A stretch of 64,000 bases of DNA from Lacrimispora indolis DSM 755. GTDB lineage: Bacteria > Bacillota > Clostridia > Lachnospirales > Lachnospiraceae. Shown piece by piece: positions 1 to 8,723 of the stretch (within the stretch, counting starts at the first letter, position 1; each line of letters begins with the position of its first letter). The stretch lies in the NCBI RefSeq assembly GCF_000526995.1, contig NZ_AZUI01000001.1, forward strand, positions 3,824,001 through 3,888,000. The letters run 5' to 3'. Under the pieces are notes generated by a model that ran no database searches, had not been told where the DNA came from, and saw only the letters and a program-made list of their open reading frames with translations. The position numbers and the translations under genes are program-made.

Positions 1-1790
1 TTCTCATTCATGGAACCAATGGAAAGGAAATCAAGGTCCATTATAAGGGGCAGCGAGGAGAAGGTATTTATGACGTGTCCTTTGAGGGCCTGGTCCAGAA
101 CGTTGCCCGGAGATACCGGGAAACTTATTCTGAGTCCTCCAAGGCAGAGTATGAGTCCTTTATGCGGATTACCCCCTGTCCTGCCTGCGGCGGGATGAGG
201 CTGAAAAAGGAGTCTCTGGCTGTTACGGTAGGAGATAAGAACATTTATGAAGCGACCAACATGTCCATTGTCAAGTTCCGGAATTTTATGGACGAGCTGG
301 AGCTGACGCCTATGCAGCATGCCATCGGAGACCAGATCTTAAAGGAAATAAGGGCCAGGATTTCTTTCCTCATTGACGTTGGCCTTGATTATCTGACCCT
401 GACCCGTGCCACAGGGACTCTGTCCGGCGGCGAAGCCCAGAGAATCCGTCTGGCGACTCAGATCGGTTCCGGTCTGGTGGGTGTGGCTTACATTCTGGAC
501 GAGCCCAGCATCGGTCTTCATCAGAGAGATAATGATAAATTGTTAAAAACCCTTTTGCATCTTCGGGATTTGGGAAACAGCGTAATTGTGGTGGAACATG
601 ACGAGGATACCATGATGGCAGCGGACTACATTGTGGATATCGGTCCCGGTGCAGGAGAGCACGGCGGAAATGTAGTGGCTGCCGGAAATGCGAAGCAGAT
701 CATGAAGAATAAGGATTCCGTTACAGGGGCTTACTTAAGCGGACGGATCAAAATCCCGGTTCCAAAGGAAAGACGGCAGCCTGCCGGTTATCTGACCGTG
801 AGAGGAGCGGCAGAGAACAACTTGAAGAACATTGACGTGACCTTCCCTCTGGGAGTCATGACCTGTGTCACCGGTGTATCCGGTTCCGGAAAGAGTTCTC
901 TGGTCAACGAAATCCTATATAAATCCCTGGCAAAAAAGTTGAACCGTGCCAGAATCATTCCAGGAAAGCATAAGACAATTGAGGGAACTGAGCAGCTGGA
1001 TAAGATCATTGCCATTGACCAGTCTCCCATTGGACGGACCCCAAGATCCAATCCGGCAACCTATACAGGGGTATTTGATTTGATCCGTGATTTATTTGCT
1101 TCCACTCCTGACTCAAAGGCAAAGGGATATTCCAAGGGACGTTTCAGCTTTAATGTAAAGGGCGGACGATGCGAAGCCTGCAGCGGCGACGGAATCATTA
1201 AGATCGAGATGCATTTCCTTCCGGATGTTTACGTTCCCTGCGAAGTCTGCGGCGGAAAACGGTATAACCGTGAGACGCTGGATGTTAAGTACAAGGGAAA
1301 AAGCATTTATGATGTTCTGAATATGACAGTAGAGGAAGCTCTCAAATTCTTTGAAAATGTTCCTTCCATTGCAAGGAAGATTGCCACCTTAAATGATGTG
1401 GGGCTTTCCTATATCAGGCTTGGACAGCCCTCTACGGAGCTTTCCGGAGGAGAGGCTCAGAGAATCAAGCTGGCGACGGAGCTGAGCAAGAGGGGAACAG
1501 GAAAAACCATTTACATTTTGGACGAGCCTACCACCGGCCTTCACTTTGCGGATGTCCATAAGCTGATTGAGATTTTGCGCAAGCTGTCGGAAGGCGGCAA
1601 TACGGTGATCGTCATTGAACATAACCTGGATGTGATTAAGACCGCGGATTACCTCATTGATATCGGACCTGAGGGAGGAGAAAAGGGCGGTACAATAATC
1701 GCCCAGGGCACACCGGAAGAAGTAGCAGAATGTCCATCCTCATACACCGGTTATTACGTAAAAAGATATTTGGATAAGCCCATTGGCTGA
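1..1790 (+). CDS. uvrA: UvrA, excinuclease ABC subunit A (5' end outside window)
   Basis: This is the DNA-damage recognition ATPase of nucleotide excision repair; it works as a dimer with UvrB. The reading frame is open from base 3, so only the C-terminal ~595 residues are present. Visible in order are a CPACGG zinc site (near base 178), the first ABC signature [12 protein letters not shown] (near 421) with Walker [12 protein letters not shown], the second Walker [10 protein letters not shown] (near 878), the CEAC/CEVC zinc module (near 1171-1260), the second signature [12 protein letters not shown] and Walker [12 protein letters not shown]. All ATPase elements in the visible part look intact. 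The protein ends in TGA at 1788-1790. The promoter and any SOS box lie outside the window. Confidence 0.97.
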   Translation, partial: LIHGTNGKEIKVHYKGQRGEGIYDVSFEGLVQNVARRYRETYSESSKAEYESFMRITPCPACGGMRLKKESLAVTVGDKNIYEATNMSIVKFRNFMDELELTPMQHAIGDQILKEIRARISFLIDVGLDYLTLTRATGTLSGGEAQRIRLATQIGSGLVGVAYILDEPSIGLHQRDNDKLLKTLLHLRDLGNSVIVVEHDEDTMMAADYIVDIGPGAGEHGGNVVAAGNAKQIMKNKDSVTGAYLSGRIKIPVPKERRQPAGYLTVRGAAENNLKNIDVTFPLGVMTCVTGVSGSGKSSLVNEILYKSLAKKLNRARIIPGKHKTIEGTEQLDKIIAIDQSPIGRTPRSNPATYTGVFDLIRDLFASTPDSKAKGYSKGRFSFNVKGGRCEACSGDGIIKIEMHFLPDVYVPCEVCGGKRYNRETLDVKYKGKSIYDVLNMTVEEALKFFENVPSIARKIATLNDVGLSYIRLGQPSTELSGGEAQRIKLATELSKRGTGKTIYILDEPTTGLHFADVHKLIEILRKLSEGGNTVIVIEHNLDVIKTADYLIDIGPEGGEKGGTIIAQGTPEEVAECPSSYTGYYVKRYLDKPIG

Positions 1791-1808
1791 TTTTCGGCCT
1801 AGGGATTG

Positions 1809-1846
1809 TGAATCAACTGGATATGCCTGCATATCCAGTTGATTCA
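1809..1846. repeat. Perfect 17-bp inverted repeat after uvrA
   Basis: Arms at 1809-1825 and 1830-1846 are exact reverse complements around a 4-base loop. No clear T run follows, so it is either a weak terminator for uvrA or an mRNA-stabilising hairpin. It lies upstream of the guaA promoter. Confidence 0.7.
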
Positions 1847-1905
1847 TTCGTATAATAATGAAAAGGTTCCGTGGATACAGAGCTGGGAAGATTTCAAGAA
1901 AATGC

Positions 1906-1934
1906 TTGTCAAGCCATTGGAAGTAGAATATAAT
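1906..1934 (+). promoter_or_regulatory. Sigma-A promoter of guaA
   Basis: TTGTCA at 1906-1911 and TATAAT at 1929-1934 are separated by exactly 17 bases. The guaA start lies about 40 bases downstream of the expected transcription start. I see no purine riboswitch in this short leader. Confidence 0.75.
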
Positions 1935-1981
1935 GTAACCCAAAGCTTTATTTGCTGAAGATTATTTTAGGAGGAATACCC

Positions 1982-3523
1982 GTGAAGAGAGAAATGATTA
2001 TCGTTCTGGATTTCGGCGGACAGTACAACCAGCTGATTGCCAGAAGGGTCAGAGAATGCAATGTTTACTGTGAGGTTCACCCTTATACACTGTCACTGGA
2101 CAAGATTAGGGAAATGAATCCGAAAGGAATCATTTTTACAGGTGGTCCAAACAGCGTATATAAGGAGGCGTCCCCTCACTGTGAGAAGGAAATCTTTGAA
2201 ATGGGGATCCCGATTTTGGGAATCTGCTATGGCTCCCAGTTAATGGCATATATGCTGGGCGGCAAGGTTGCCACAGCGCCTGCCAGCGAATACGGCAAGA
2301 CAGAGGTTGACGTGGAGGCTGACAGCAGGATTTTAGAAAATGTAAGCTCCAAAACTGTCTGCTGGATGAGCCATACAGATTATATAGAGAAGGCGCCGGA
2401 AGGGTTCCATGTTACGGCTCATACACCGTCATGCCCGGTTGCTGGTATGGAATGTGAGGAGCAGGGCCTTTATGCCGTACAGTTCCATCCTGAGGTTATG
2501 CATACCCAGGAGGGCACCAAGATGCTTTCCAATTTTGTTTATAATGTCTGCAAGTGCTCCGGTGACTGGAAGATGGACTCTTTTGTGGAAGCTTCCATTG
2601 AGTCTATCAGAGAAAAGGTTGGCGACGGCAAGGTGCTTTGTGCCTTATCCGGCGGCGTAGATTCCTCCGTGGCTGCAGTTATGCTGGCAAAGGCGGTGGG
2701 AAAGCAGCTTACCTGTGTGTTTGTTGATCATGGCCTTCTTCGTAAGCATGAGGGGGATGAGGTTGAGGCAGTATTTGGACCGGAAGGACATTACGATTTA
2801 AACTTTATCCGCGTGAATGCACAGGACCGTTTTTATGACAAGCTGGAAGGTGTGGAAGATCCTGAAACAAAGCGTAAGATCATTGGTGAGGAATTTATCC
2901 GTGTATTCGAGGATGAGGCTAAGAAAATCGGAACCGTGGATTTCTTTGTACAGGGAACCATTTATCCTGATGTAATCGAGTCCGGTCTTGGAAAGTCTGC
3001 TGTGATCAAGTCTCATCACAATGTGGGAGGGCTTCCTGAGCATGTGGATTTTAAGGAAATTATTGAGCCTTTGAGGCTGTTATTTAAAGATGAAGTGAGG
3101 AAGGCAGGCCTGGAGCTTGGTATTCCGGAGTATCTGGTTTACCGTCAGCCGTTCCCTGGTCCGGGACTTGGTGTCAGGATCGTAGGTGCCGTAACTCCTG
3201 AGAAGGTTAGGATCGTTCAGGAGGCGGATGCCATTTATAGGGAAGAAATCGCAAAGGCTGGCGTTGATAAGGGACTTGGACAGTATTTTGCCGCATTGAC
3301 CAATATGCGTTCTGTTGGATGTATGGGAGATGAGAGAACCTATGATTATGCCATTGCGCTGAGGGCGGTGCTTACCTCTGACTTTATGACAGCTGAATCT
3401 GCAGAGCTGCCCTGGGAGGTCTTAGGGACAGTGACCAGACGTATTGTCAATGAAGTGAAGGGCGTGAACCGGGTGCTTTATGATTGTACTGGGAAGCCGC
3501 CGGCTACGATTGAATTCGAATAA
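1982..3523 (+). CDS. guaA: GMP synthase (glutamine-hydrolysing)
   Basis: GuaA converts XMP to GMP using ATP and glutamine, the last step of guanine nucleotide synthesis. The N-terminal class I amidotransferase domain shows ILGICYGSQ with the catalytic cysteine and the FHPEV histidine/glutamate pair. The ATP-pyrophosphatase domain begins with the P-loop-like [12 protein letters not shown], and the C-terminal dimerisation domain ends IEFE. I chose the GTG at 1982 (protein begins [14 protein letters not shown], 513 residues) because AGGAGG at 1969-1974 is 7 bases upstream; an ATG at 1952 is in frame but precedes the ribosome site. The gene is monocistronic, with its own promoter and terminator. 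Its 3' end is the boundary of the relic element that follows. Confidence 0.97.
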   Translation: MKREMIIVLDFGGQYNQLIARRVRECNVYCEVHPYTLSLDKIREMNPKGIIFTGGPNSVYKEASPHCEKEIFEMGIPILGICYGSQLMAYMLGGKVATAPASEYGKTEVDVEADSRILENVSSKTVCWMSHTDYIEKAPEGFHVTAHTPSCPVAGMECEEQGLYAVQFHPEVMHTQEGTKMLSNFVYNVCKCSGDWKMDSFVEASIESIREKVGDGKVLCALSGGVDSSVAAVMLAKAVGKQLTCVFVDHGLLRKHEGDEVEAVFGPEGHYDLNFIRVNAQDRFYDKLEGVEDPETKRKIIGEEFIRVFEDEAKKIGTVDFFVQGTIYPDVIESGLGKSAVIKSHHNVGGLPEHVDFKEIIEPLRLLFKDEVRKAGLELGIPEYLVYRQPFPGPGLGVRIVGAVTPEKVRIVQEADAIYREEIAKAGVDKGLGQYFAALTNMRSVGCMGDERTYDYAIALRAVLTSDFMTAESAELPWEVLGTVTRRIVNEVKGVNRVLYDCTGKPPATIEFE

Positions 3524-3532
3524 CAGACATTT

Positions 3533-3575
3533 AGCCCTGAACCCCCTATTTTAAAGGGATTTCAGGGCTTTTTAA
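3533..3575 (+). terminator. Rho-independent terminator of guaA
   Basis: AGCCCTGAA (3533-3541) pairs with TTCAGGGCT (3561-3569), extended inward by CCCT/AGGG, and is followed by a T run. A diverged copy of this terminator lies at about 6350-6393. Confidence 0.85.
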
Positions 3576-3643
3576 ATGCCCTGTGATGTTATTATGATGT
3601 TAAGAATGTTAAATGTACTGTTCATTGGCTCGAAGAAATTCTG

Positions 3644-3672
3644 TTGAAACGTATAAGAATGTATGATACAAT
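3644..3672 (+). promoter_or_regulatory. Promoter of the type I toxin mRNA
   Basis: TTGAAA at 3644-3649 and TACAAT at 3667-3672 have a 17-base spacer. Transcription would start near 3679, giving a leader of about 80 bases before the toxin ATG. The corresponding -10 in the second repeat copy is lost. Confidence 0.7.
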
Positions 3673-3761
3673 CGCCTATGAAAGTACCCATGACAGGGTG
3701 GTAACCTCCCGAGCCAATGACAACCGGAATGCCGGAATACATAGGAAGGGAGGTGGCGCAC

Positions 3762-3896
3762 ATGACTGCATATGAAGTCATTATGATTTTCTTAGGGATA
3801 TTGGCATTGCTGATTTCTTTTGGTGGATTAATCATTGCGTTGCTTACCTTTCTCGATAAGAGAACAAGCACAAATAAAAATGCCTCTCCTGTCTGA
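3762..3896 (+). CDS. Small hydrophobic holin-like toxin (type I toxin-antitoxin)
   Basis: The 44-residue peptide starts MTAYEVIMIFLGILALLISF, has one membrane segment (about residues 6-31) and a short charged tail (DKRTSTNK). This matches the putative holin-like toxin family common in Firmicutes, whose members insert in the membrane and are silenced by an antisense RNA. GGGAGGTGG at 3748-3756 is a strong ribosome site. The last five codons lie inside an 11-bp hairpin, and a convergent RNA on the minus strand (about 3974 to 3875) overlaps the 3' end. Family membership is by resemblance; toxicity is inferred. Confidence 0.75.
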   Translation: MTAYEVIMIFLGILALLISFGGLIIALLTFLDKRTSTNKNASPV

Positions 3897-3974
3897 TCCA
3901 CAGGAGAGGCGGTGTCCGTAAGGACATTTACCCTTTTGCTCGGAGCATCCACCTTTGGAGTGGGTGCTTTCTTT
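3875..3974 (-). ncRNA. Predicted antisense RNA antitoxin
   Basis: On the minus strand TTGAAA (4009-4004) and TATAGT (3986-3981) are 17 bases apart, so transcription should start near 3974. The RNA would contain a 5' stem-loop (3968-3960 with 3952-3944) and end in an 11-bp hairpin (3910-3900 with 3892-3882) followed by a T-rich run. It is about 100 nt and complementary to the 3' end of the toxin mRNA, the usual arrangement for TxpA/RatA-like and Fst-like type I systems. No expression data are available here. Confidence 0.7.
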
Positions 3975-3980
3975 ATATTT

Positions 3981-4009
3981 ACTATATCACAATACATTAC
4001 TAATTTCAA
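3981..4009 (-). promoter_or_regulatory. Promoter of the antisense RNA
   Basis: TTGAAA at 4009-4004, a 17-base spacer and TATAGT at 3986-3981, read on the minus strand. It overlaps the 3' end of the integrase pseudogene. The match is closer to consensus than that of the toxin promoter, as expected if the antitoxin RNA is made in excess. Confidence 0.7.
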
Positions 4010-4525
4010 GTATCTTCTGACCGCCTCAATCTATTGAGTTGACCAGCAAGCTTTTGATCCTTATCAGGATAAAGGTGAGAATAGGTGTACCAAGTAGTTT
4101 GTACCGATTCATGTCCAAGGCGTTCAGAAACTTCCAGAATGTCAAATGCCATTTCTATAAGAAGGCTGGCATGGCTATGACGAAGATCATGAGCCCTTAT
4201 GACTGGCAGGCCGGCAGCTTCTGCCTTGCGTTTGATTTCTTTTTCCAGAGCGTGTTTTGTAAAGTAGAAAATTCTTTTATCCGGCTCGCCCTCATATAGT
4301 CGGGCCCATATATTCCTGAAGTTCATCATAAAGAAAATCTGGAATAGCAATACACCGTTTACTCCTGGGTGTTTTTGGAACCAGGAACATTTCAACCCCA
4401 ATTGTTGGGGTATTTTTTTTGAACCGCCTTTTTACTAGGCGCTCACATTCTGACGAGTAAATGCATCTAATCCGATAATCCAAATAATTGTCTAGAATTA
4501 ACATCTCAAGATATTGTAATTTCAT
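4006..4525 (-). pseudogene. Tyrosine recombinase (phage/ICE integrase), frameshifted relic
   Basis: The C-terminal part carries the catalytic core: HDLRHSHASLL (the H-x-x-R box), LGHESVQTT and the nucleophile region TWYTYSHLYPDKD. Upstream sequence belonging to the same domain (FLVPKTPRSKR, IPDFLYDELQEYM) is in another frame, with the break near 4300. The N-terminal SAM-like and Arm-binding domains are absent. It is therefore inactive. It sits just inside the repeat at the guaA 3' end, a known insertion hotspot for integrative elements, so it was probably the integrase of the decayed element. Confidence 0.85.
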
Positions 4526-4542
4526 TCACAAAGTGATAATAT
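4514..4542 (+). promoter_or_regulatory. Promoter of the 4592-5744 gene pair
   Basis: TTGTAA at 4514-4519 and TAATAT at 4537-4542 are 17 bases apart. Immediately after comes a short AAGTAGT-type tandem repeat (about 4550-4568), then the AGGAGG ribosome site of the next gene. Confidence 0.55.
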
Positions 4543-4591
4543 AAATAATAAGTAGTAAGTAGTAAGTAAATACAGTTAAAGGAGGATTATC

Positions 4592-5464
4592 ATGGATTTA
4601 ACATTATCAGAACGTTTTGCACTAATTGGCTTTAACGGCTATGAGAGCGAGCATAGAGAAACTGCAAAGCAGAATGTATTAAAGGTATTAGCTGCTGCTG
4701 TATTTTTGGAGGAAAACTACGACCTTGCGACGGGTAAATGGCACTTTAATGAACAAGGAATAAAAGATGCCATGAAAAAAGCAAATAAAAAGGAATTAGA
4801 GCGAACTTACGCGGAACGCTTACAAAGCAAACAGCTTCTTTCTAAGGTTCCTAGTTTGTTAGGCTGTGATTTATATTACGATAAAAATATTAAGCTGAAA
4901 ACCTATGTAAGCGATACAAGGGAGTTTGAATGCCAGTTAGATTTGTTAAGGGCTGAGTTTTTAGAAGAAGGACCCATCTCAGAGGAAAGTATAATTTTGG
5001 TATGGCTGCTATTAGAGTCCCTATGCTTTTATCAGGTCTTTTCTGTCTATGAGCAGAATGAAATCACAGCGCGGATGGCAAGCCTCCGCAATGAAAGCAC
5101 CTTGGCAAAAGCGCTTTATCCCATTGAAATACGTTCTTTATGGGGGACTGTAGCGGTTGGTTTTTTACGGCTGAAAAGCCAGGCAGCTGCTACTGAGACT
5201 GGAAAAGGCTTTAATTTCATATTCCCATTCTTTGAAAGAAAACAATCAATCTTTATCGATACAGAAGAATATTTTCCAAACGCACAGCTGAGATTGAAGA
5301 ATGTATTGGATCGAATATCTTCACAGGGGCATGTATACGAGGTGCTTCGGGAGGGTGCAGTTCCGGTTGTAAAAATAGATAATATTAAATATGAATTAAT
5401 CCCTGGAGCTGTTGTCGGTAAAATGCCTATCCATGGAGTAAGATTACGTCGTTACAATCTGTAA
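4592..5464 (+). CDS. Conserved protein of unknown function, 290 residues
   Basis: I do not recognise the family with confidence. The protein starts MDLTLSERFALIGFNGYESE and looks soluble and mainly helical; I see no signal peptide or long membrane segment. The opening 'LTLSERFALIGxNG' is faintly like the start of GPP34/GOLPH3-type proteins, but the rest does not clearly support that. AGGAGG lies upstream of the ATG. It is followed after 10 bases by a MerR-type DNA-binding protein, so the two are probably one operon. It lies between a broken integrase and a broken toxin gene and is likely cargo of the old element. Confidence 0.6.
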   Translation: MDLTLSERFALIGFNGYESEHRETAKQNVLKVLAAAVFLEENYDLATGKWHFNEQGIKDAMKKANKKELERTYAERLQSKQLLSKVPSLLGCDLYYDKNIKLKTYVSDTREFECQLDLLRAEFLEEGPISEESIILVWLLLESLCFYQVFSVYEQNEITARMASLRNESTLAKALYPIEIRSLWGTVAVGFLRLKSQAAATETGKGFNFIFPFFERKQSIFIDTEEYFPNAQLRLKNVLDRISSQGHVYEVLREGAVPVVKIDNIKYELIPGAVVGKMPIHGVRLRRYNL

Positions 5465-5474
5465 GGAGCTGGAT

Positions 5475-5744
5475 ATGTCAAGGCAACGAACAATTGAAAA
5501 AATAATGGAGTCAGAATATGTATCAATTGGAGAATTGGTGCGACTAACCAATGCCAGATACAGCACCCTAAAGTTCTATACAGAAGAGGGAATGCTGCCT
5601 TTTGAACAGGCAGAAACGAATCTGACCAGGAGATTCAAACGTGTAGAAGCAATCGCTCGCATTGAGGAAATAAAGGAAATGCGTCAGAACGGCAAAACCA
5701 TACCGCAGATAAAGGAAGTGCTTCAGGAAACTGGGAAAGGCTGA
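5475..5744 (+). CDS. MerR-type helix-turn-helix protein, DNA-binding domain only
   Basis: The 89-residue protein has an N-terminal winged helix-turn-helix typical of MerR proteins: VSIGELVRLTNARYSTLKFY, then EEGMLPF and RRFKRVEAIARIEEIKEMR. The long dimerisation helix and sensor domain are missing, so it is a DNA-binding domain alone, like excisionase-type or short MerR accessory regulators of mobile elements. AAGGAG precedes the start. It probably controls its operon partner or the element; the target is unknown. Confidence 0.75.
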   Translation: MSRQRTIEKIMESEYVSIGELVRLTNARYSTLKFYTEEGMLPFEQAETNLTRRFKRVEAIARIEEIKEMRQNGKTIPQIKEVLQETGKG

Positions 5745-6174
5745 GAGTAAAATAGATAGACGATCACCAAAGGATACTGTGGCTGGAGAGGAACAGAGGA
5801 ATATAAAGTAATTAAGTCTGAAAGAATCAGGAGCATATGTGATTTGCCTGATAAAAGGGAGGAGCCGGCAAGATTGGGGGAATCCTGCCGGCTGTATGAA
5901 AAAAAGTTTTATTTTAAAGGGGTGCTGACCTCTTTACAATTATTAATATACCCGTAAATTGTGACGGGAGATTGATGAATCTGTGAAGAATTTGTGAAAG
6001 AAGATAAAGGTGAAAAACCATGAATTATTTTCTATACCAAAAAAAATCACGCAGGGTAAAGGTGAAGTTCTGCGGAGTAGTAATAGATAATCAGGCAGGA
6101 ACCGAATGGATCAGGAGGAGATGTTGGATAGATGAATTAATGATACGGGAAGCAGTAGAGGGGAGGTTGTGCAT
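5745..6174. other. Intergenic stretch with no convincing gene
   Basis: It contains a hairpin at 5863-5893 (AGCCGGC with GCCGGCT, plus GATT/AATC inside) that may end the MerR transcript. An open frame of 58 codons at 6020-6196 starts MNYFLYQKKSRR but has no ribosome site and no family resemblance, so I do not call it. Confidence 0.5.
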
Positions 6175-6269
6175 ATGGATGCATACCAGTACTTAAGTAT
6201 ATTTTTTTAGGCGGGTCATTCCTGATCGCATTACTGACCTATATAGATAGGAACAATAAGCGAAAGTAA
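6175..6269 (+). pseudogene. Frameshifted relic of the holin-like toxin
   Basis: The sequence begins MDAYQYLSIFF and then hits TAG; moving one base at a run of seven T (6202-6208) restores LGGSFLIALLTYIDRNNK, which matches the toxin at 3762 (IIALLTFLDKR) with an internal deletion. The hairpin that overlaps the toxin stop is also kept (6274-6284 with 6291-6301). The antisense promoter present at copy 1 is not visible here. This is a decayed second copy, unless the T run slips. Confidence 0.7.
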
Positions 6270-6335
6270 AAATGCCTACCCTGTCAGCCAACAGGATAGG
6301 CGGTGGCCGAAAGACATTTAGTCTCAAACTCCTCT

Positions 6336-6512
6336 TGAATAATAGATATTTAGCCTTGGAACCCTTATTTTAAAGGGAGTTCAGGGCTTTTTAACTATTT
6401 CGTGATGTTAGTATGATACTAAACAGGTAAATTGAATCATTTTTCTGCCCAAAGAAATTCCGTTAAAACAGATTAATTGGATGACCCGATCCCTATGAAA
6501 AATACCCATGAC
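6336..6512 (+). repeat. Direct repeat copy 2 of the guaA 3' flank
   Basis: This is a diverged copy of 3516-3694. It begins at TTGAATAATAGA (compare TCGAATAACAGA at the guaA stop), keeps the terminator hairpin at about 6350-6393 and ends at TACCCATGAC. It carries no guaA coding sequence. It likely marks the right edge of the relic element or a remnant of a third toxin copy; GGCATATGATTTTTATAGG after it resembles the toxin start with a deletion. Confidence 0.6.
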
Positions 6513-6568
6513 GGCATATGATTTTTATAGGAGAATTCACCTTTGATTTTTTAATAATGCCAGAAACA

Positions 6569-6597
6569 TTGAAATATTCCCGGTAATTTGTTATTAT
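6569..6597 (+). promoter_or_regulatory. Promoter of the PrpR-like regulator gene
   Basis: TTGAAA at 6569-6574, 17-base spacer, TATTAT at 6592-6597. The regulator's ATG is at 6652 with GAGGTGGG upstream. Confidence 0.6.
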
Positions 6598-6651
6598 TTA
6601 TCCGGCACTATTCTATTGATTTCTGTATATTTCTTATGATGAGGTGGGTGT

Positions 6652-8565
6652 ATGTCGGGGATAGCGGTTTTTTTGCCTAATGAGGCCATGTGCCGTCAGG
6701 CAGATGCAATTTTAAGTAAAAGAAAGAATCATGTTATTATGATCCGGACAACTACAATCAATAATATTGTAGAGGAAGTCAGGATGGCTATTGAGCAGGG
6801 GGCGAACATAGTCGTAGCAAGGGGGCATCAGGCGAGTAATGTTAAAAAATACACCAGCATGCCTACGGTAGAGGTAGTGATGACGGCGCAGGAGCTGGGA
6901 CTTCTGATCGTTAAGGCCAAAAAGCTGGTGAACAAGCCATTTCCCAGGATAGGTATATTCTGCTGGGCTGGCATGCTCAGTGACACCACTTATTTTGACC
7001 AGCTGCATGAGGTAAGAATCGTCACCTACCACTTAAACGATGAGGACGACTGGTATGAGAGGGTGGAGCACGCCATCTCAGATGGAGTGGATGTGCTGAT
7101 AGGCGGGGAAAAATGCGTACGGTATGCGGCCCAGAAGAATTTTCCCGCTGTGTATTTGTCCACTACGGGAGAATCCATTGAGATTGCCATTAACCAGGCG
7201 GAAACTATCTACGATATGGCGGAGTTTGAGAAAAACACCTATGCCCAGTTTACCACAGTTCTGGACAGCTCCTTTAATGGCATCATCAAAATTGGCGTGG
7301 ACGGTTTGGTTCAGACCATGAACCGGGTGATGGAAAACATGCTGAAAACATCTGTAAAGGCGGCGGTAGGTATGCATATCACGGAGCTGCTGCCGTCCAT
7401 GGATCCGGTGATGATACAAAAGCTCCTGACCGGACAGGAGGAGACTTATTCTACCTTTATCAGCAATGACAACCAGGCCATTGTTATCATTGCTGAGCCT
7501 ATTGTGGTGGATCATGTTATTTTGGGGGCAATTATATCCTGCAACAGAACCATGAGACTCAACTGGTCAGAGGATAAAATGAAGGAAAAGTTTTTGACCG
7601 GTTTTGTAGCTTATGAGCACCTGGATCATCTTCTGTCCAGAAGACCGGGGCTAAAGGAGGCGGTGAATCTGGCGAAAATCTATGCCCAATCCAACAGTCC
7701 TATCCTAGTAGAAGGCAGTTCCTCAGATGAGCAGGAGCAGTTCTGCCAGGGAATCCATAATTACAGCTTAAGAAAAAACGGGCCGTTTGTTATGGTGAAT
7801 ATAGAAAATATTCCGGCTTCCCAGCAGCTGCACTCTCTGTTTGGCATTTCGGAGGAGGGATTTGACAAAAAACAGAAGGGTTCCTTTATGAAAGCAGGAG
7901 ACGGCACTCTGGTTATTAGGGAAATTGATAAGATGAGCCTTTCCGTACAAAAATATTTGCTGGGCGTGATACGGAAAAACAGATTCAGTCTTTTAAATAT
8001 TGAGAACGAGAGTGTGCAGGTGGTGGATTCCCGGGTCATTGCCTGTACAAGCGCAGATTTAAGAAAGCTGGTCAATCAGGGTAAGTTCAACAAGAATCTT
8101 TATTATCTGCTGAAGGCATTCACCATCACTCTTCCCAAATCCTGCGACCGCAGGGAAGATTTGGAGATATTGCTGGATGGGTATTATCAGAAGTATCTGG
8201 AACGGTACTCCAGATATCATATTCTGACACCGGAGGCCAGAGCGAAGATTTTGGATTTTCCCTGGGATAACAATGATATTCAGCTGGAATCTTTCTGTGA
8301 GCGCATGATTTTAACGGCAAATAAAAGGAAAATTACAAGCGAGTACGTTTTAAGCCTGCTGAGCAGTCTCTATGATCTGTCGGAAAAGGATAAGGAAGAG
8401 GAAATCTGGGAAAAGCCCAAAAGAAGTCTGCTGGAAGAGGAGAGAGTGAGAAATATACAGGCCAGCCTTCTCAAATATAATGGCAACCGGATGACCACAG
8501 CCCAATCCCTGGGAATCAGTAAATCCACCTTGTGGAGGTATATGAAAAAGTATAATTTAATGTAA
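6652..8565 (+). CDS. PrpR-like transcriptional regulator with degenerate AAA+ domain
   Basis: The order is a PrpR-type N-terminal ligand-sensing domain (about 1-190; ANIVVARGHQASNVKK), a PAS domain (about 205-310), a sigma-54 AAA+-like region (about 330-530) and a Fis-type helix-turn-helix (about 596-637; MTTAQSLGISKSTLWRYMKK). The AAA+ part has lost its working parts: Walker A reads VEGSSSDEQEQF, the GAFTGA loop is gone (EEGFDKKQKGSF), and the Walker B acid before the conserved E is replaced (GTLVIREID). It is therefore unlikely to hydrolyse ATP or activate sigma-54, and I see no convincing -24/-12 promoter in front of the next gene. It probably senses a small metabolite and controls the sugar operon at 8797-16449. 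Confidence 0.8.
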   Translation: MSGIAVFLPNEAMCRQADAILSKRKNHVIMIRTTTINNIVEEVRMAIEQGANIVVARGHQASNVKKYTSMPTVEVVMTAQELGLLIVKAKKLVNKPFPRIGIFCWAGMLSDTTYFDQLHEVRIVTYHLNDEDDWYERVEHAISDGVDVLIGGEKCVRYAAQKNFPAVYLSTTGESIEIAINQAETIYDMAEFEKNTYAQFTTVLDSSFNGIIKIGVDGLVQTMNRVMENMLKTSVKAAVGMHITELLPSMDPVMIQKLLTGQEETYSTFISNDNQAIVIIAEPIVVDHVILGAIISCNRTMRLNWSEDKMKEKFLTGFVAYEHLDHLLSRRPGLKEAVNLAKIYAQSNSPILVEGSSSDEQEQFCQGIHNYSLRKNGPFVMVNIENIPASQQLHSLFGISEEGFDKKQKGSFMKAGDGTLVIREIDKMSLSVQKYLLGVIRKNRFSLLNIENESVQVVDSRVIACTSADLRKLVNQGKFNKNLYYLLKAFTITLPKSCDRREDLEILLDGYYQKYLERYSRYHILTPEARAKILDFPWDNNDIQLESFCERMILTANKRKITSEYVLSLLSSLYDLSEKDKEEEIWEKPKRSLLEEERVRNIQASLLKYNGNRMTTAQSLGISKSTLWRYMKKYNLM

Positions 8566-8573
8566 TTTATGAA

Positions 8574-8610
8574 AAAAGCCGGCTTTCCGTTTTTGGGAGA
8601 GCCGGCTTTT
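8574..8610 (+). terminator. Terminator after the PrpR-like gene
   Basis: AAAAGCCGGCT (8574-8584) pairs with AGCCGGCTTTT (8600-8610); the A run and T run make it usable in both directions. Confidence 0.8.
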
Positions 8611-8661
8611 GCTGCGGGAAAATTGCAGTAATGAAATGTTCTGAACCCTGTGTGAGACCGA

Positions 8662-8723
8662 TTGAAACAAAAAACTGAAACTATGGATATTTTTATCAAT
8701 TTATTTCAAGAATCTCGTATAAT
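8662..8723 (+). promoter_or_regulatory. Putative activator-dependent promoter of the 8797 operon
   Basis: A TATAAT at 8718-8723 has no good -35 at 16-18 bases, which fits activator dependence. Upstream are direct repeats TTGAAAC and CTGAAAC (8662-8681) and a reversed TTTCAAG (8704-8710), candidate binding sites for the neighbouring regulator. The assignment to that regulator is inference. Confidence 0.4.

Larger units (their letters stand above)
3516..3694 (+). repeat. Direct repeat copy 1 (guaA stop, terminator, toxin leader)
   Basis: This stretch, from the last guaA codon through the leader of the toxin mRNA, is repeated in diverged form at 6336-6512. Shared landmarks are the GAATAA at the guaA end, the ATTTAGCC...CAGGGCTTTTTAA terminator, GTGATGTTA, AAAGAAATTC and TACCCATGAC. 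The pair brackets a broken integrase and looks like the flanks of an old insertion at the 3' end of guaA. Confidence 0.65.

Noticed and set aside
4541..4568. AAGTAGT-type short tandem repeat
   Set aside because: Too short for a CRISPR or iteron; probably low-complexity leader sequence.
6020..6196. 58-codon frame MNYFLYQKKSRR...
   Set aside because: No ribosome site, no family resemblance, and it runs into the toxin relic.
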